Source: JAHFOW01 sp046350595 (GTDB lineage Bacteria; Planctomycetota; Brocadiia; Brocadiales; Brocadiaceae). Taken from it: a DNA stretch of 64,000 nucleotides. Both the position numbers and the translations under genes were made by a program. This document shows positions 1 through 8,895 of the stretch, in pieces (position 1 is the stretch's first letter; the number at the start of each line of letters is the position of its first letter). The DNA lies in the NCBI GenBank assembly GCA_046350595.1, contig JAXMAC010000001.1, forward strand, positions 41,799 through 105,798. Reading direction: 5' to 3'. Below the pieces are notes generated by a model. It was not told the DNA's origin and searched no databases. It saw nothing but the letters and a program-made list of their open reading frames with translations.

Positions 1-101
1 TTTACCCCATGCTGACCTAAAGCTGGCCCTACGGGCGGTGCCGGCGTCGCCTGACCACCTGGACATTGTAATTTTATCTTTGTTAAAACTTCTTTAGCCA
101 T
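1..101 (-). CDS. rplK: Ribosomal protein L11, N-terminal part only (cut by window edge)
   Basis: The first 33 codons read MAKEVLTKIKLQCPGG and continue with the proline-rich ATPAPPVGPALGQHG motif that opens ribosomal protein L11. L11 binds the GTPase-associated centre of 23S rRNA and stimulates translation-factor GTPases. The start is the ATG ending at 101; 15 bases separate it from the stop of nusG. The gene runs off the left edge of the window, so the RNA-binding domain is not visible. Its place after secE-nusG is the usual bacterial order. Confidence 0.93.
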   Translation of the reverse strand, partial: MAKEVLTKIKLQCPGGQATPAPPVGPALGQHGV

Positions 102-116
102 TTTATGCTCCTATCA

Positions 117-665
117 TCAAATCGCTTCTACCTGCCAATATTCCAATTCAACAGGTGTTGCCCTACCAAACACTGTGAGCATTACTTTTACTCGTCCACT
201 GGTAGGGAGCACTTCTTCAACCACACCATCATAATTTTCAAAAGGTCCTTCCTTAATTCTAACTTTTTCTCCCTCATGAAATACAATCTTTGCGCGCGGT
301 TTCTCTTCTTTATGTTCGACATCCGATAAAACCTTTTCTACCTCATAGCTAGACATTGGCACCGGCTTATCTTGACCACCAATAAAATCACCTGCACCAG
401 GCGTTTCCCGAATCAAAAACAACACCTCATTTGGGATCTTACCATTCTCATCGACTTCGACCTCAGCCATAATATAGCCTGGGTATATCTTCCTATCCAT
501 TACCTTTTTTTTACCACCCTTAATTTCAGATACTTTTTCACTCGGAACCAAAATATTTGAAATTAATCCTTCTAAACCCCTCGCTTTTGCGCGCTCAAAC
601 AATCCATCGCGCACTTTATCCTCTCTATTGCTTTGCACACGTAAAACATACCATCTTTTAGGCAT
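117..665 (-). CDS. nusG: Transcription termination/antitermination factor NusG
   Basis: A 182-residue protein with the NGN domain (starts KRWYVLRVQSNREDKV, with the PGYIMAEV segment near residues 62-69) and a C-terminal KOW domain (FHEGEKVRIKEGPFENYDG, about residues 129-147). NusG binds RNA polymerase, stimulates elongation and links it to Rho or the ribosome. Length is normal for the family. It lies between secE and rplK in the conserved secE-nusG-rplK order and is intact, unlike tuf and rpmG just upstream. Confidence 0.96.
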   Translation of the reverse strand: MPKRWYVLRVQSNREDKVRDGLFERAKARGLEGLISNILVPSEKVSEIKGGKKKVMDRKIYPGYIMAEVEVDENGKIPNEVLFLIRETPGAGDFIGGQDKPVPMSSYEVEKVLSDVEHKEEKPRAKIVFHEGEKVRIKEGPFENYDGVVEEVLPTSGRVKVMLTVFGRATPVELEYWQVEAI

Positions 666-842
666 TCGTTAATCTCACCAGAAAATTATGAAATACAGCC
701 CTAAGCTCTTACATTAAATTTTAGCAATCACCCGGAAGGATCTAAAAGATTTGACAACGTTGATTACTCTGAAGATTTTATAATAATAAAGCCATAGACC
801 TATCAAAAGGCTTGCTATCCTTTTAACCGGATAAAGAATGAC

Positions 843-1304
843 CTAGAGCACTCCAATATACCTCATAATCAAAGTAACGGCTCTATCAACGCCAAAAGTG
901 AACAACCCAATAACTATTACCGACACAATCACAACTACCGTAGAACCAACAAGCTCATACTTTGTCGGCCAAGCCACCTTTTGAAGCTCACCTTGCGTAT
1001 TGATCAAGAATTCAACAGTTTTTCTACCACCACTATCAAACGATTTTATACCTGTCTCTAATCCCGCAACAAATATGCCTATAAAAAATCCCAACACAAC
1101 AAAAAGCGCGAAAGCGCTAACCAAGCCCCACGATAACTCAATATCGACCAAAGGAACCTTAGCGTTGCCGCCGATATTTGGCAAGTCTATCAATCCGTTG
1201 TACAACGAAATAGCCGCAAATAAAGCAAGCACGCCCAGAGCAACCCCTACAGTCACCCTACTGTACAGACCCTGTCCTTTTTTATAAATATCAAAAAATG
1301 ACAT
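843..1304 (-). CDS. secE: Preprotein translocase subunit SecE, with extended N-terminus
   Basis: The C-terminal 60 residues hold the SecE core: an amphipathic helix (TQGELQKVAWPTKYEL, with the conserved WPT) followed by one hydrophobic segment. At 153 residues it is about twice the minimal bacterial length because two more hydrophobic stretches (near residues 17-37 and 58-82) precede the core. E. coli SecE also has three membrane segments. SecE clamps SecY in the translocon. The gene sits between tRNA-Trp and nusG, as in the E. coli tufB-secE-nusG region. Confidence 0.93.
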   Translation of the reverse strand: MSFFDIYKKGQGLYSRVTVGVALGVLALFAAISLYNGLIDLPNIGGNAKVPLVDIELSWGLVSAFALFVVLGFFIGIFVAGLETGIKSFDSGGRKTVEFLINTQGELQKVAWPTKYELVGSTVVVIVSVIVIGLFTFGVDRAVTLIMRYIGVL

Positions 1305-1325
1305 CCAAATATCTCTCTAAAAAAA

Positions 1326-1402
1326 TGGCAGGTCTGGAGGGACTCGAACCCCCAACAGCCGGATTTGGAGTCCGGTGCTCTACCAATTAGAGCTACAGAC
1401 CT
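1326..1402 (-). tRNA. tRNA-Trp (anticodon CCA)
   Basis: The reverse complement folds as a cloverleaf: acceptor AGGTCTG/CAGACCT, D arm GCTC/GAGC, anticodon stem CCGGA/TCCGG around loop CTCCAAA (anticodon CCA), and a T arm with TTCGAGT. Discriminator G and an encoded CCA follow. It lies between rpmG and secE; a tRNA-Trp at this point is common in bacteria. Confidence 0.96.
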
Positions 1403-1432
1403 TTATTATTTATTATATAAAACACACCAAAA

Positions 1433-1581
1433 CTACTTCTTATACTCTTTGTGATCCACATGTTTTCTACAAACTTACAAAACTTCTTTAGTGCTAACTT
1501 TTCCGTTTGCTGAGTTTTTTTTGGCGTTCTATAGTTTCTATTTGAACACTCTTTACAAACCAGCGTTATATATTCACGCAT
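1433..1581 (-). pseudogene. rpmG: Ribosomal protein L33, frameshifted
   Basis: The reading frame opens as typical L33 (MREYITLVCKECSNRNYRT) with the first zinc-binding CxxC. After KKFCKF the frame is lost. Adding one A to the AAA run at 1471-1473 (plus strand) restores FCKFCRKHVDHKEYKK and a stop at 1433-1435, giving a normal length of about 49 residues and the second CxxC. Without this base the frame runs into the tRNA-Trp gene. The lesion is in a homopolymer and three more indels lie in the adjacent tuf, so a consensus error is at least as likely as real loss of the gene. Confidence 0.85.
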
Positions 1582-1600
1582 GAACGTATTCCCAAGTTAT

Positions 1601-2804
1601 TTATCCAATAATTTTTGTAACAACACCAGCGCCAACAGTCTTTCCACCCTCACGGATAGCAAAACGCAAACCCTCATCCATTGCCACAGGCGTTAACAAT
1701 TCCACCGCTACCTTCACATTATCCCCAGGCATTACCATCTCAGCCCCACTCCGTCAATGTCACCACGCCCGTCACATCCGTCGTCCTGAAATAAAAACTG
1801 CGGACGGTATCCATTAAAAACGGTGTGTGCCTGCCGCCCTCCTCCTTCGTCAGTATATACGCTTCCGCTTCATACTTCTTGTGCGGTGTTATACTGCCAG
1901 GCTTAGCCAATACCTGCCCTCTCTCCAAATCCTCCTTTTCAACACCCCTCAACAACACCCCCAAATTGTCGCCCGCCTGGCCCTCATCCAGCGTCTTATT
2001 GAACATCTCCACCCCGGTCACAATGGTCTTCTTTATTTCAGGTTTTATCCCTACAATATCAACCTCTTCTCCCACCTTTACACGACCCCTCTCCACTCTC
2101 CCCGTTCCCACTGTCCCCCTGCCTTTTATACTAAATACATCTTCTATCGACATCAAAAATGGCTTATCTATTTCCCTTACCGGGGCCGGGTATATACGTA
2201 TCCACAGCATCCATCAACTTCAATATTGGACCACAGTTCGCACACGTCGCCACACCACACCCACATTCATTCGCCTTCAGCGCAGAACCCTCACCACCGG
2301 AATATCATCGCCGGGAAAATTATACTTGCTTAACAGCTCCCTTACTTCCATCTCCACCAAGTCTAACAATTCAGGATCTTCAAGCATATCCACCTTATTC
2401 ATAAACACCACTATCCTCGGCACGCCTACCTGCCTTGCCAACAGGATATGCTCTCTTGTTTGCGGCATCGGCCCATCCGGAGCGCTTACCACCAGTATTG
2501 CGCCATCCATCTGCGCAGCTCCTGTAATCATATTCTTCACATAATCTGCATGACCAGGACAGTCCACATGTGCATAATGCCTCTTCTGCGTCTCGTACTC
2601 CACATGCGAGATCGCTATCGTTATTCCCCTCTCCCTCTCTTCCGGCGCTTTATCTATAGAATCATATGGCCTCTCTTTTGCCAATCCCTGCTTCGCCAAC
2701 ACATGGGTTATCACCGATGTCAACGTCGTCTTACCATGATCTACGTGCCCTATCGTTCCTACATTCACATGCGGCTTCGTCCGCTTAAATACCTCTTTCG
2801 CCAT
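1601..2804 (-). pseudogene. tuf: Elongation factor Tu, three frameshifts
   Basis: EF-Tu delivers aminoacyl-tRNA to the ribosome. The N-terminal part is unmistakable (MAKEVFKRTKPHVNVGTIGH, P-loop GHVDHGKT, DCPGHADYV, MNKVDM). The frame breaks three times: a missing G near 2290 (VVRGSALKA expected, VVRVLR seen), an extra C near 2190 (YIPAPVREIDKPF resumes), and an extra T near 1748, after which EMVMPGDNVKVAVELLTP and the C-terminus GVVTKIIG lie in another frame. Correcting the indels gives a full-length protein. Start chosen at the ATG at 2804 with AGGGAG 8 bases upstream; a GTG three codons earlier is less likely. A four-cysteine insert follows SALKANE in the G domain. Confidence 0.9.
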
Positions 2805-2858
2805 CTGTCCCACTCCCTTATTTATTAACAGCTAATAACAACGTATATTTTTAATTAC

Positions 2859-2933
2859 TGGAGCTGCTGATGGGATTTGAACCCATGGCCTCGTCCTTAC
2901 CAAGGACGTGCTCCACCGCTGAGCTACAGCAGC
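2859..2933 (-). tRNA. tRNA-Thr (anticodon GGT)
   Basis: Cloverleaf on the minus strand: acceptor GCTGCTG/CAGCAGC, anticodon stem CGTCC/GGACG with loop TTGGTAA (anticodon GGT), T loop TTCAAAT, encoded CCA. It immediately precedes tuf, corresponding to E. coli thrT before tufB. Confidence 0.95.
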
Positions 2934-3081
2934 ATTTTTACTTTTTAAATTTTATATATTTCTCACACGTTAATAACTTTACAGAATTCGTCTATGATAT
3001 CACAAAAAATTTAAATGTCAATTATAATAATTCTCTTTTTCGCATATTTTTTCTCTTATAATTCCAAACTATCTAAATCTG

Positions 3082-3152
3082 AGCGGGCGATGGGAATCGA
3101 ACCCACATGACTAGCTTGGAAGGCTAGGGCTCTACCATTGAGCTACGCCCGC
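3082..3152 (-). tRNA. tRNA-Gly (anticodon TCC)
   Basis: Acceptor GCGGGCG/CGCCCGC, D arm GCTC/GAGC, anticodon stem CTAGC/GCTAG with loop CTTCCAA (anticodon TCC), T loop TTCGATT. No CCA is encoded. Second from the tuf end of a four-tRNA cluster, in the position of E. coli glyT. Confidence 0.95.
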
Positions 3153-3310
3153 ATATCTTAATAGGCTCATTTTATACACAACGACTCTGCTGATTAAGTA
3201 TCCCCACAACAACATTACTATATCTTAAGATAGCACAATATAGGCCGTGCAAGCTTGCTATGGTATACTATCTTGGCTTGAAGGGCTCTAAATAACGAAG
3301 TCCTATATAA

Positions 3311-3395
3311 TGGTGGGTGGAGGAGGATTCGAACCTCCGAAGGCTATGCCAACAGATTTACAGTCTGTCCCCTTTGGCCACTCGGGTATCCACCC
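3311..3395 (-). tRNA. tRNA-Tyr (anticodon GTA)
   Basis: An 85-base class II tRNA with a long variable arm: acceptor GGGTGGA, anticodon stem CAGA/TCTG with loop CTGTAAA (anticodon GTA), T loop TTCGAAT and an encoded CCA. Position corresponds to E. coli tyrU. Confidence 0.95.
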
Positions 3396-3415
3396 ACAAC
3401 ATAAAATCCGCGTAA

Positions 3416-3487
3416 AGCTAGCGGTGGGACTCGAACCCACAACCTGCGGTTTACAAAACCGCTGCTCCGCCATTGAGCTACGCTAGC
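3416..3487 (-). tRNA. tRNA-Thr (anticodon TGT)
   Basis: Acceptor GCTAGCG/CGCTAGC, anticodon stem GCGGT/ACCGC with loop TTTGTAA (anticodon TGT), T loop TTCGAGT. First gene of the tRNA-tuf cluster, corresponding to E. coli thrU. No CCA is encoded. Confidence 0.95.
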
Positions 3488-3501
3488 ATAGAGAACGGCA
3501 A

Positions 3502-3529
3502 ATTTTAACAAAACATTTGAATATTTCAA
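3502..3529 (-). promoter_or_regulatory. Sigma70-type promoter of the tRNA-tuf cluster
   Basis: On the minus strand TTGAAA (3524-3529), a 16-base spacer and TAAAAT (3502-3507) lie about 15-40 bases upstream of tRNA-Thr(TGT), in the gap after aroC. Both hexamers are near consensus, and a strong promoter is expected in front of tRNA and tuf genes. Read directly from sequence; activity is inferred. Confidence 0.7.
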
Positions 3530-3540
3530 GTAAAATTTTT

Positions 3541-4686
3541 TCAATTATTCATGTTTACAAGAAATCCTTCATAATTGCGCTTTATTTCTTGAATACTATC
3601 ACCGCCAAATTTTTCTAAAAAAGCCCTGGCAATTTCAAACGAAACCATTGCTTCACAGACCACAGATGCAGCAGGAACAGCGCATACGTCAGATCTTTCG
3701 TAAGTTGCCGTAATTGGGGTTCTTGTTCGTAAATCCACACTTCGTAACGGTTTTTTCAATGTTGGAATAGGTTTCATGTACGCCCTTGCTACTATCGGCT
3801 CGCCATTACTAATACCACCTTCTATCCCACCAGCACTATTGGTAAGCCTTCGAAACCCGCCTGTTAGCAACCTGTCTTTCCCCGATTTTTCGCAAAAAAT
3901 CTCATCATGCACCTCCGACCCCAATTTATTTGCCACATTATATCCCACGCCTAATTCTACCCCTTTTATCGCTTGAACGGACATCAGGGCGTATGCAATC
4001 CTTGCATCCAACCGCAAATCCCACTGCGTATGATTACCCAGGCCGACAGGCAATCCCCACGCAAGCACTTCAATAATACCCCCCAGCGAATCGCCATTTT
4101 CACCTGTTTGTTTAATTTTTTCGATAATCTTGTCTTCAATGTCTGGATCGATACAGTATATCGAGCTTATTTCACGATTATTCCTGGCAACGTTCATATC
4201 TTCAGGAAATTTATCCGAATTTATCCCCCCAATCCCTTTCACATATCCAAATATCTCTAAATTAAAATTGAGGAGGAAAATCTTTGCCAGCGCACCGGCC
4301 GCCACCCTGGCAGCCGTCTCCCGTGCACTCGCCCGTTCCAATATATTTCGGGCATCGTCCGTGTGATATTTCAGAACTCCCGCCAGGTCTGCATGTCCTG
4401 GCCTGGGGCGCGTAACTGCTGGCAACTCATCTATTTTATGGTCACTATTTTTAATCATAAGGCAAATTGGACTGCCCAGGGTTATCTTTTTTCTTACACC
4501 GGAAAGAATCTCCACGCGGTCTTCTTCAATCTGCATCCTCCCCCCCCTGCCAACCCCCCCCTGCCTTCGTTTTAATTCCGTGTTTATAACCGACTCGTCA
4601 ATTAGTACCCCCGACGGAAATCCTTCAACGATTGCAATCAAACATTTCCCGTGTGATTCCCCAGCGGTTTTAAAATATAACATCAT
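3541..4686 (-). CDS. aroC: Chorismate synthase
   Basis: A 381-residue protein that converts 5-enolpyruvylshikimate-3-phosphate to chorismate using reduced FMN, the last common step to aromatic amino acids. Family signatures are present: AGESHGKCLIAIVEGFPSG at the N-terminus, GRGGRMQIE, TRPRPGHADLAG around residue 105, and ERASARETAARVAAG shortly after. The start is the ATG at 4686, which leaves the normal N-terminus. It stands alone between the tRNA cluster and the divergent permease gene, with no other shikimate gene beside it. Confidence 0.96.
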   Translation of the reverse strand: MMLYFKTAGESHGKCLIAIVEGFPSGVLIDESVINTELKRRQGGVGRGGRMQIEEDRVEILSGVRKKITLGSPICLMIKNSDHKIDELPAVTRPRPGHADLAGVLKYHTDDARNILERASARETAARVAAGALAKIFLLNFNLEIFGYVKGIGGINSDKFPEDMNVARNNREISSIYCIDPDIEDKIIEKIKQTGENGDSLGGIIEVLAWGLPVGLGNHTQWDLRLDARIAYALMSVQAIKGVELGVGYNVANKLGSEVHDEIFCEKSGKDRLLTGGFRRLTNSAGGIEGGISNGEPIVARAYMKPIPTLKKPLRSVDLRTRTPITATYERSDVCAVPAASVVCEAMVSFEIARAFLEKFGGDSIQEIKRNYEGFLVNMNN

Positions 4687-4800
4687 ACATCTCCGATGAC
4701 AGATTTATTATTTCATTGCCTAATAAAAATAATTTAGTTATGCTAGAATTTTTAAATTATATATTTTATACCTTCATTTAACAATGTAAAATCCGTCCTT

Positions 4801-6063
4801 ATGTATAAACTATTTATCAGTTTCCGGTACTTACGCAGCAGAAAAATATCGTTTTTTGCAGTAGCTGGCGTTGCCGTTGGGGTCATGACCCTCATTGTAG
4901 TACTCTCGGTGATGAACGGTTTCGACCAGGAACTCCGGAGCAGGATTCGGGGCACCCTCGCCCATATCATTATCCAGAAAGGTGGCATGTATGGACTCGA
5001 TGACTACAAACAGCTAATGGAAAAGGTAAAAACATTTGAACACGTCTCTACCTGCGCACCTTATATAGAAGGCCCGGCACTGATCAAACTACGGGGAAGA
5101 AAGGAATTTGTTTACTTTAAGGGTATTGACCCTGAAGCAGAAGTGCGGGTAAGTGATTTTGAGTCGTATATTACGCCATTTGGAAACCATCCCGGTGATT
5201 TATTAAAAACCCACGGAGAAAAAAACACGGCAAGCGTCTTCGGTGGTTCAGAGTTAATGAGACTTGGGCAAGGGGAGCCGGAAAAAGACCCTGGATGTTT
5301 TATTCAAAATGGCGAACAGATTGTGCTTGTCACATTAAAAGAGTGGGACAAAATTAGCGTCAAGGCATTTATCGTTGCCGGGAAATTCAAATCAGGCATG
5401 TATGATTTTGACAAGAACTATGTATATATTCCACTCACTATTGCGCAGGAACTCGCTGGCTCAAAGGAAAAAGACGCCATCACGGGCATTAGTGTGAAAT
5501 TGGATGACTACCGTTACGCCAACGAGGTACGGGATAAAATACAGACCGCATTAGGCTACGAATATTTTGTACAAACATGGGAAGATGCCAGAAGGACATT
5601 CTTAACCGCAGTCATGATGGAAAGGAGAGTGATGGCATTTATCCTCTTTTTTATCATTGTTGTTGCAGGATTTAATATCCTGGCCATTCTCACCATGATC
5701 GTCCTGGAAAAATCTAAAGATATTGGAATTTTAAAAGCGCTGGGCGCAACCACGCAAGGCATAATGTCCATTTTTCTGTTAAATGGACTCCTCATCGGAA
5801 GTATTGGCGCCGGTATTGGAGTCGCAATTGGACTATCATTCACATTAAAGATCAACTGGCTGGAAAGCACCCTGTATACTCTCACAGGTTGGCGGCCATT
5901 CCCACCCGAGGTATATTATTTTAACCAAATTCCAACGGTAATAAATCCACTGAGCATTACACTCACATCGGTTATCGCCATTGTAAGTAGTGTGGTCTTT
6001 AGCATCTATCCTGCTTTAAGGGCGGCACGACTTGATCCCGTGGAAACATTGCGTTATGAATAA
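4801..6063 (+). CDS. LolC/LolE-type ABC transporter permease (lipoprotein release)
   Basis: A 420-residue protein with the FtsX/MacB permease layout: one membrane helix near residues 20-42 (FFAVAGVAVGVMTLIVVLSV), a large extracytoplasmic domain, and three C-terminal helices between about 275 and 405. The motif LEKSKDIGILKALGAT lies between the second and third helices. LolC/E subunits pull lipoproteins from the inner membrane for delivery to the outer membrane. No LolD ATPase is adjacent, so a partner must be encoded elsewhere; MacB-like transport is the main alternative. Confidence 0.85.
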   Translation: MYKLFISFRYLRSRKISFFAVAGVAVGVMTLIVVLSVMNGFDQELRSRIRGTLAHIIIQKGGMYGLDDYKQLMEKVKTFEHVSTCAPYIEGPALIKLRGRKEFVYFKGIDPEAEVRVSDFESYITPFGNHPGDLLKTHGEKNTASVFGGSELMRLGQGEPEKDPGCFIQNGEQIVLVTLKEWDKISVKAFIVAGKFKSGMYDFDKNYVYIPLTIAQELAGSKEKDAITGISVKLDDYRYANEVRDKIQTALGYEYFVQTWEDARRTFLTAVMMERRVMAFILFFIIVVAGFNILAILTMIVLEKSKDIGILKALGATTQGIMSIFLLNGLLIGSIGAGIGVAIGLSFTLKINWLESTLYTLTGWRPFPPEVYYFNQIPTVINPLSITLTSVIAIVSSVVFSIYPALRAARLDPVETLRYE

Positions 6064-6090
6064 CCGTAATTTCTATTCTCATCAAATCTA

Positions 6091-6119
6091 TTGACAGACT
6101 TCGCGATTACTGATAGCAT
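6091..6119 (+). promoter_or_regulatory. Candidate sigma70 promoter for the DnaJ-TPR gene
   Basis: TTGACA (6091-6096), 17-base spacer, TAGCAT (6114-6119). The -35 matches consensus exactly and the -10 four of six. It would give a leader of roughly 65 bases before the GTG at 6191. Confidence 0.5.
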
Positions 6120-6190
6120 TTATACGCATAATTCATCCGGGTATTGTTTTCATTTGTTCGTACCTTTAGTTAAAAGAAAAGATATTAATT

Positions 6191-7012
6191 GTGGTAAATT
6201 ACTACGACATACTTGAAGTAGGCTATGAGGTAAGCATAGAAGAGATTAAACATTCATTTCGTTCGCTTATCAAAAAATATCATCCTGATATCAACAGCTC
6301 AAATAAACCGTGGGCTGAATCAAAGACTAAGACCATCATCCAGGCTTATAAGATACTTTCCGATGTTACAACCCGTAAACAGTATGATCAGTTACACAGG
6401 CATCACTTCCAATATCACAAAACAACAAAAACTCGTAAAAAAGAAGACCCCGCAACAAAAGAAGAACTTATTAAGGCAAAGGTAAAATCCATTTTCACCG
6501 ACCTTTTAAATGGTCATACGCACAATGCTATAGAAAATTACGAGCGTTTGTTAAAAGAATTTACAAATCTCGATTGCTTTTTACACCTCAATCATCGGGA
6601 CTATATCGATTACAAATTCCTGCTGGCCGAAGCATATGAAAAATTAAAAAAATATGAGACCGCCGCCAGATTCTATGAACTTATCCTGGAAAAGGGGAAA
6701 AATACCGTTCACCGCAGTCATCTGTTTGATGAGATTAAAGAACGGATAAGAAACATCTATTGCCGCAGACTGACAAAGAATGTAGAGCCGGAAAAGGCGC
6801 TGGATTACTATGAAAAAGTTCTAACGTTCAATCTGTGCAAAAGTGAAAATGCCTTTATTCACAAAAAGATGGCCGAGTGCTATCTGATATTGAATGAATA
6901 CGAAAAGGCCATCGATCACTTAAATATGGCGATATCACTAAAACCCAATATCCAGGGTGTCGGCAAACTTAAAACAAAACTTAAACAATACATACCGGAC
7001 TTTGTTTTATAA
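6191..7012 (+). CDS. DnaJ-domain protein with C-terminal TPR repeats
   Basis: A 273-residue protein. Residues 3-67 form a J domain (NYYDILEVG, HPD at 31-33, YKILSDVTTRKQYDQL), which stimulates the ATPase of an Hsp70 partner. There is no glycine/phenylalanine region and no zinc finger, so this is not DnaJ itself. Residues about 110-260 look like tetratricopeptide helices (KYETAARFYELILEKG and EYEKAIDHLNMAISLKPN), which would bind other proteins. The start is GTG at 6191; it places YYDILEV at the usual position. purC begins 9 bases downstream, so the two may be cotranscribed. Confidence 0.85.
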   Translation: MVNYYDILEVGYEVSIEEIKHSFRSLIKKYHPDINSSNKPWAESKTKTIIQAYKILSDVTTRKQYDQLHRHHFQYHKTTKTRKKEDPATKEELIKAKVKSIFTDLLNGHTHNAIENYERLLKEFTNLDCFLHLNHRDYIDYKFLLAEAYEKLKKYETAARFYELILEKGKNTVHRSHLFDEIKERIRNIYCRRLTKNVEPEKALDYYEKVLTFNLCKSENAFIHKKMAECYLILNEYEKAIDHLNMAISLKPNIQGVGKLKTKLKQYIPDFVL

Positions 7013-7021
7013 GAGAAAACC

Positions 7022-7927
7022 GTGATAAGAGAAACAACTCCACTTCTTTCTACACAGATTCCAGAGCTTAGACTTTACAACCGTGGTAAGGTTCGTGACA
7101 TCTACGAAGTGAATGATGCACTATTGATCGTCGCTACGGATCGCATATCGGCCTTTGACGTTGTTCTGCCCAGTGGCATTCCTTACAAAGGAAATGTACT
7201 CACAGGACTTTCAGAATTCTGGTTCAGGTACACCACTGATATTACCGAGAACCATCTCGTCACCACGCAGATAGAACACATGAACAATACCTCTGTTTTA
7301 AAGTATAGAAATATTTTACAGGGGCGTTCCATGCTCGTAAAAAAGGTCAAGGTGTTCCCGGTAGAGTTTGTTATTCGTGGTTATCTGGCCGGTTCCGGGT
7401 GGAAGGAATACCAACAAGCACAATCAATCTGCGGAATAAAACTGCCGCCGGGACTCAAAGAATCCGATAAACTTCCGGAACCCATCTTTACCCCCTCGAC
7501 AAAGGCAACTACGGGACATGATGAAAACATTCCTTTTTCCATGGTCGTTGAATTGATTGGAAAGAAGTATGCGGAAGAATTAAAAGAAAAAAGCATCCGG
7601 GTTTATCTCAAGGCCAGCGAATACGCAAGAAGTAAGGGCATCATCATCTGTGACACCAAATTCGAATGGGGCGTTACAAACGATAATAAAACAATCCTGG
7701 TCGATGAGGCGCTTACGCCGGATTCCTCACGTTTCTGGCCGCTGGAAAGCTATAAACCAGGGAGGTCGCAGGTGTCTTACGACAAACAATTCATTCGTGA
7801 CTATCTTGAAACTATCCACTGGGACAAAAAACCGCCAGCGCCAACACTCCCCCCTGATATCATCCAGAAGACATCAGAAAAATACCTGAATGCCTATAAA
7901 ACACTTACCGGAAAAAACCTGGTATAA
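7022..7927 (+). CDS. purC: SAICAR synthetase (phosphoribosylaminoimidazole-succinocarboxamide synthase)
   Basis: A 301-residue enzyme that joins CAIR and aspartate in purine biosynthesis using ATP. Motifs: YNRGKVRDIYEV (nucleotide loop), ATDRISAFDVVLPSGIPYKG, VEFVIRGYLAGSGWKEY, TKATTGHDENIPF, and DEALTPDSSRFWP. The length is that of the longer, yeast ADE1-like form rather than the ~237-residue E. coli form. It starts with GTG, 9 bases after the DnaJ-TPR gene. No other pur gene is in the window. Confidence 0.95.
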   Translation: MIRETTPLLSTQIPELRLYNRGKVRDIYEVNDALLIVATDRISAFDVVLPSGIPYKGNVLTGLSEFWFRYTTDITENHLVTTQIEHMNNTSVLKYRNILQGRSMLVKKVKVFPVEFVIRGYLAGSGWKEYQQAQSICGIKLPPGLKESDKLPEPIFTPSTKATTGHDENIPFSMVVELIGKKYAEELKEKSIRVYLKASEYARSKGIIICDTKFEWGVTNDNKTILVDEALTPDSSRFWPLESYKPGRSQVSYDKQFIRDYLETIHWDKKPPAPTLPPDIIQKTSEKYLNAYKTLTGKNLV

Positions 7928-8085
7928 AGTCCTTATAACGCTAACAAATTGAATTGATGTATGTCAGGCTTTAGTCGTTTTATTAAACTCATGATGGAGC
8001 CTTACCCACATACAACAGTGAATAGTTGCCCTGCACTCCTATTTATGGCAATTCTCACATATGATAAAATTCCTGAGTATTAAAT

Positions 8086-8895
8086 ATGAAACCAAATCCA
8101 GACGATTTCAAAAAATATCTCGAAGTTGCACAGGCAGCCGCACTTCAGGCCGGCGTTATTTTAAAAGAGCATTTTAGAAAATTAGACCCCTCCATGATTA
8201 ATGAAAAGGCCAAACATGATTTCGTCACCCATGTAGACAGGCAGTCTGAAGATATTATCAAAGCCCACATACGGCACCATTTTAGCGGTCATGCCATACT
8301 TGCCGAAGAGTCTTCCTCAGAAAAGAGTACTTCCCCATACCTGTGGATCATCGATCCCCTTGACGGCACCCTAAACTATATCCACGGTCTGCCGAGTTTT
8401 GCCATCTCCATTGCCTTACAAATTCAGGGGGACTTGACCATCGGTCTCATTTACGAACCTTTACAGGAACATATCTATTCGGCTATTAAAGGAAATGGGA
8501 CATTCAAGAATGATAAACGTATTTGTGTCTCTTCATCCAACAACCTCAGTACCGCCCTGATTGCAACGGGCTTTCCTTTCAGGATAAAAGACGTTATTGA
8601 CCCATATCTCACGGTATTTAAGGATTTATTCATGCAGGCCACAGGCATCAGGAGATGCGGTTCTGCCTGTCTGGACCTTGCATACACAGCCGAAGGCATT
8701 TTCGGGGGGTTTTTTGAATATGGCCTGTCACCATGGGATATCGCAGCAGGGGTGCTCCTGGTTCAGGAGGCAGGCGGCATCGTCACTGATTTTAAAGGAA
8801 GTGGAGAATACATAAAGACCGGCAATGTCATTGCTGGCACAAGAGGAGTGCACCACGAAATGCTCTCGATAATCCGGAAGACCTTTCAGCATTGA
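8086..8895 (+). CDS. Inositol monophosphatase family protein
   Basis: A 269-residue protein with the metal-binding motifs of the family: AEESSSE (near 83-89), WIIDPLDGTLNY (near 95-106) and SPWDIAAGVLLVQEAGG (near 225). These bind Mg2+ around the phosphate ester. Substrates in this family include inositol phosphates, histidinol phosphate and adenosine bisphosphate, so the exact one cannot be told from sequence. The gene stands alone, 158 bases after purC. Confidence 0.88.
   Translation: MKPNPDDFKKYLEVAQAAALQAGVILKEHFRKLDPSMINEKAKHDFVTHVDRQSEDIIKAHIRHHFSGHAILAEESSSEKSTSPYLWIIDPLDGTLNYIHGLPSFAISIALQIQGDLTIGLIYEPLQEHIYSAIKGNGTFKNDKRICVSSSNNLSTALIATGFPFRIKDVIDPYLTVFKDLFMQATGIRRCGSACLDLAYTAEGIFGGFFEYGLSPWDIAAGVLLVQEAGGIVTDFKGSGEYIKTGNVIAGTRGVHHEMLSIIRKTFQH

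Noticed and set aside
1825..2544. Long plus-strand open frames across the tuf region
   Set aside because: They are antisense shadows of EF-Tu; the protein sequences are low-complexity and match nothing, while the minus strand gives clear EF-Tu motifs.
7381..7596. Minus-strand open frame within purC
   Set aside because: Lies wholly inside a well-supported gene on the other strand and shows no motif.
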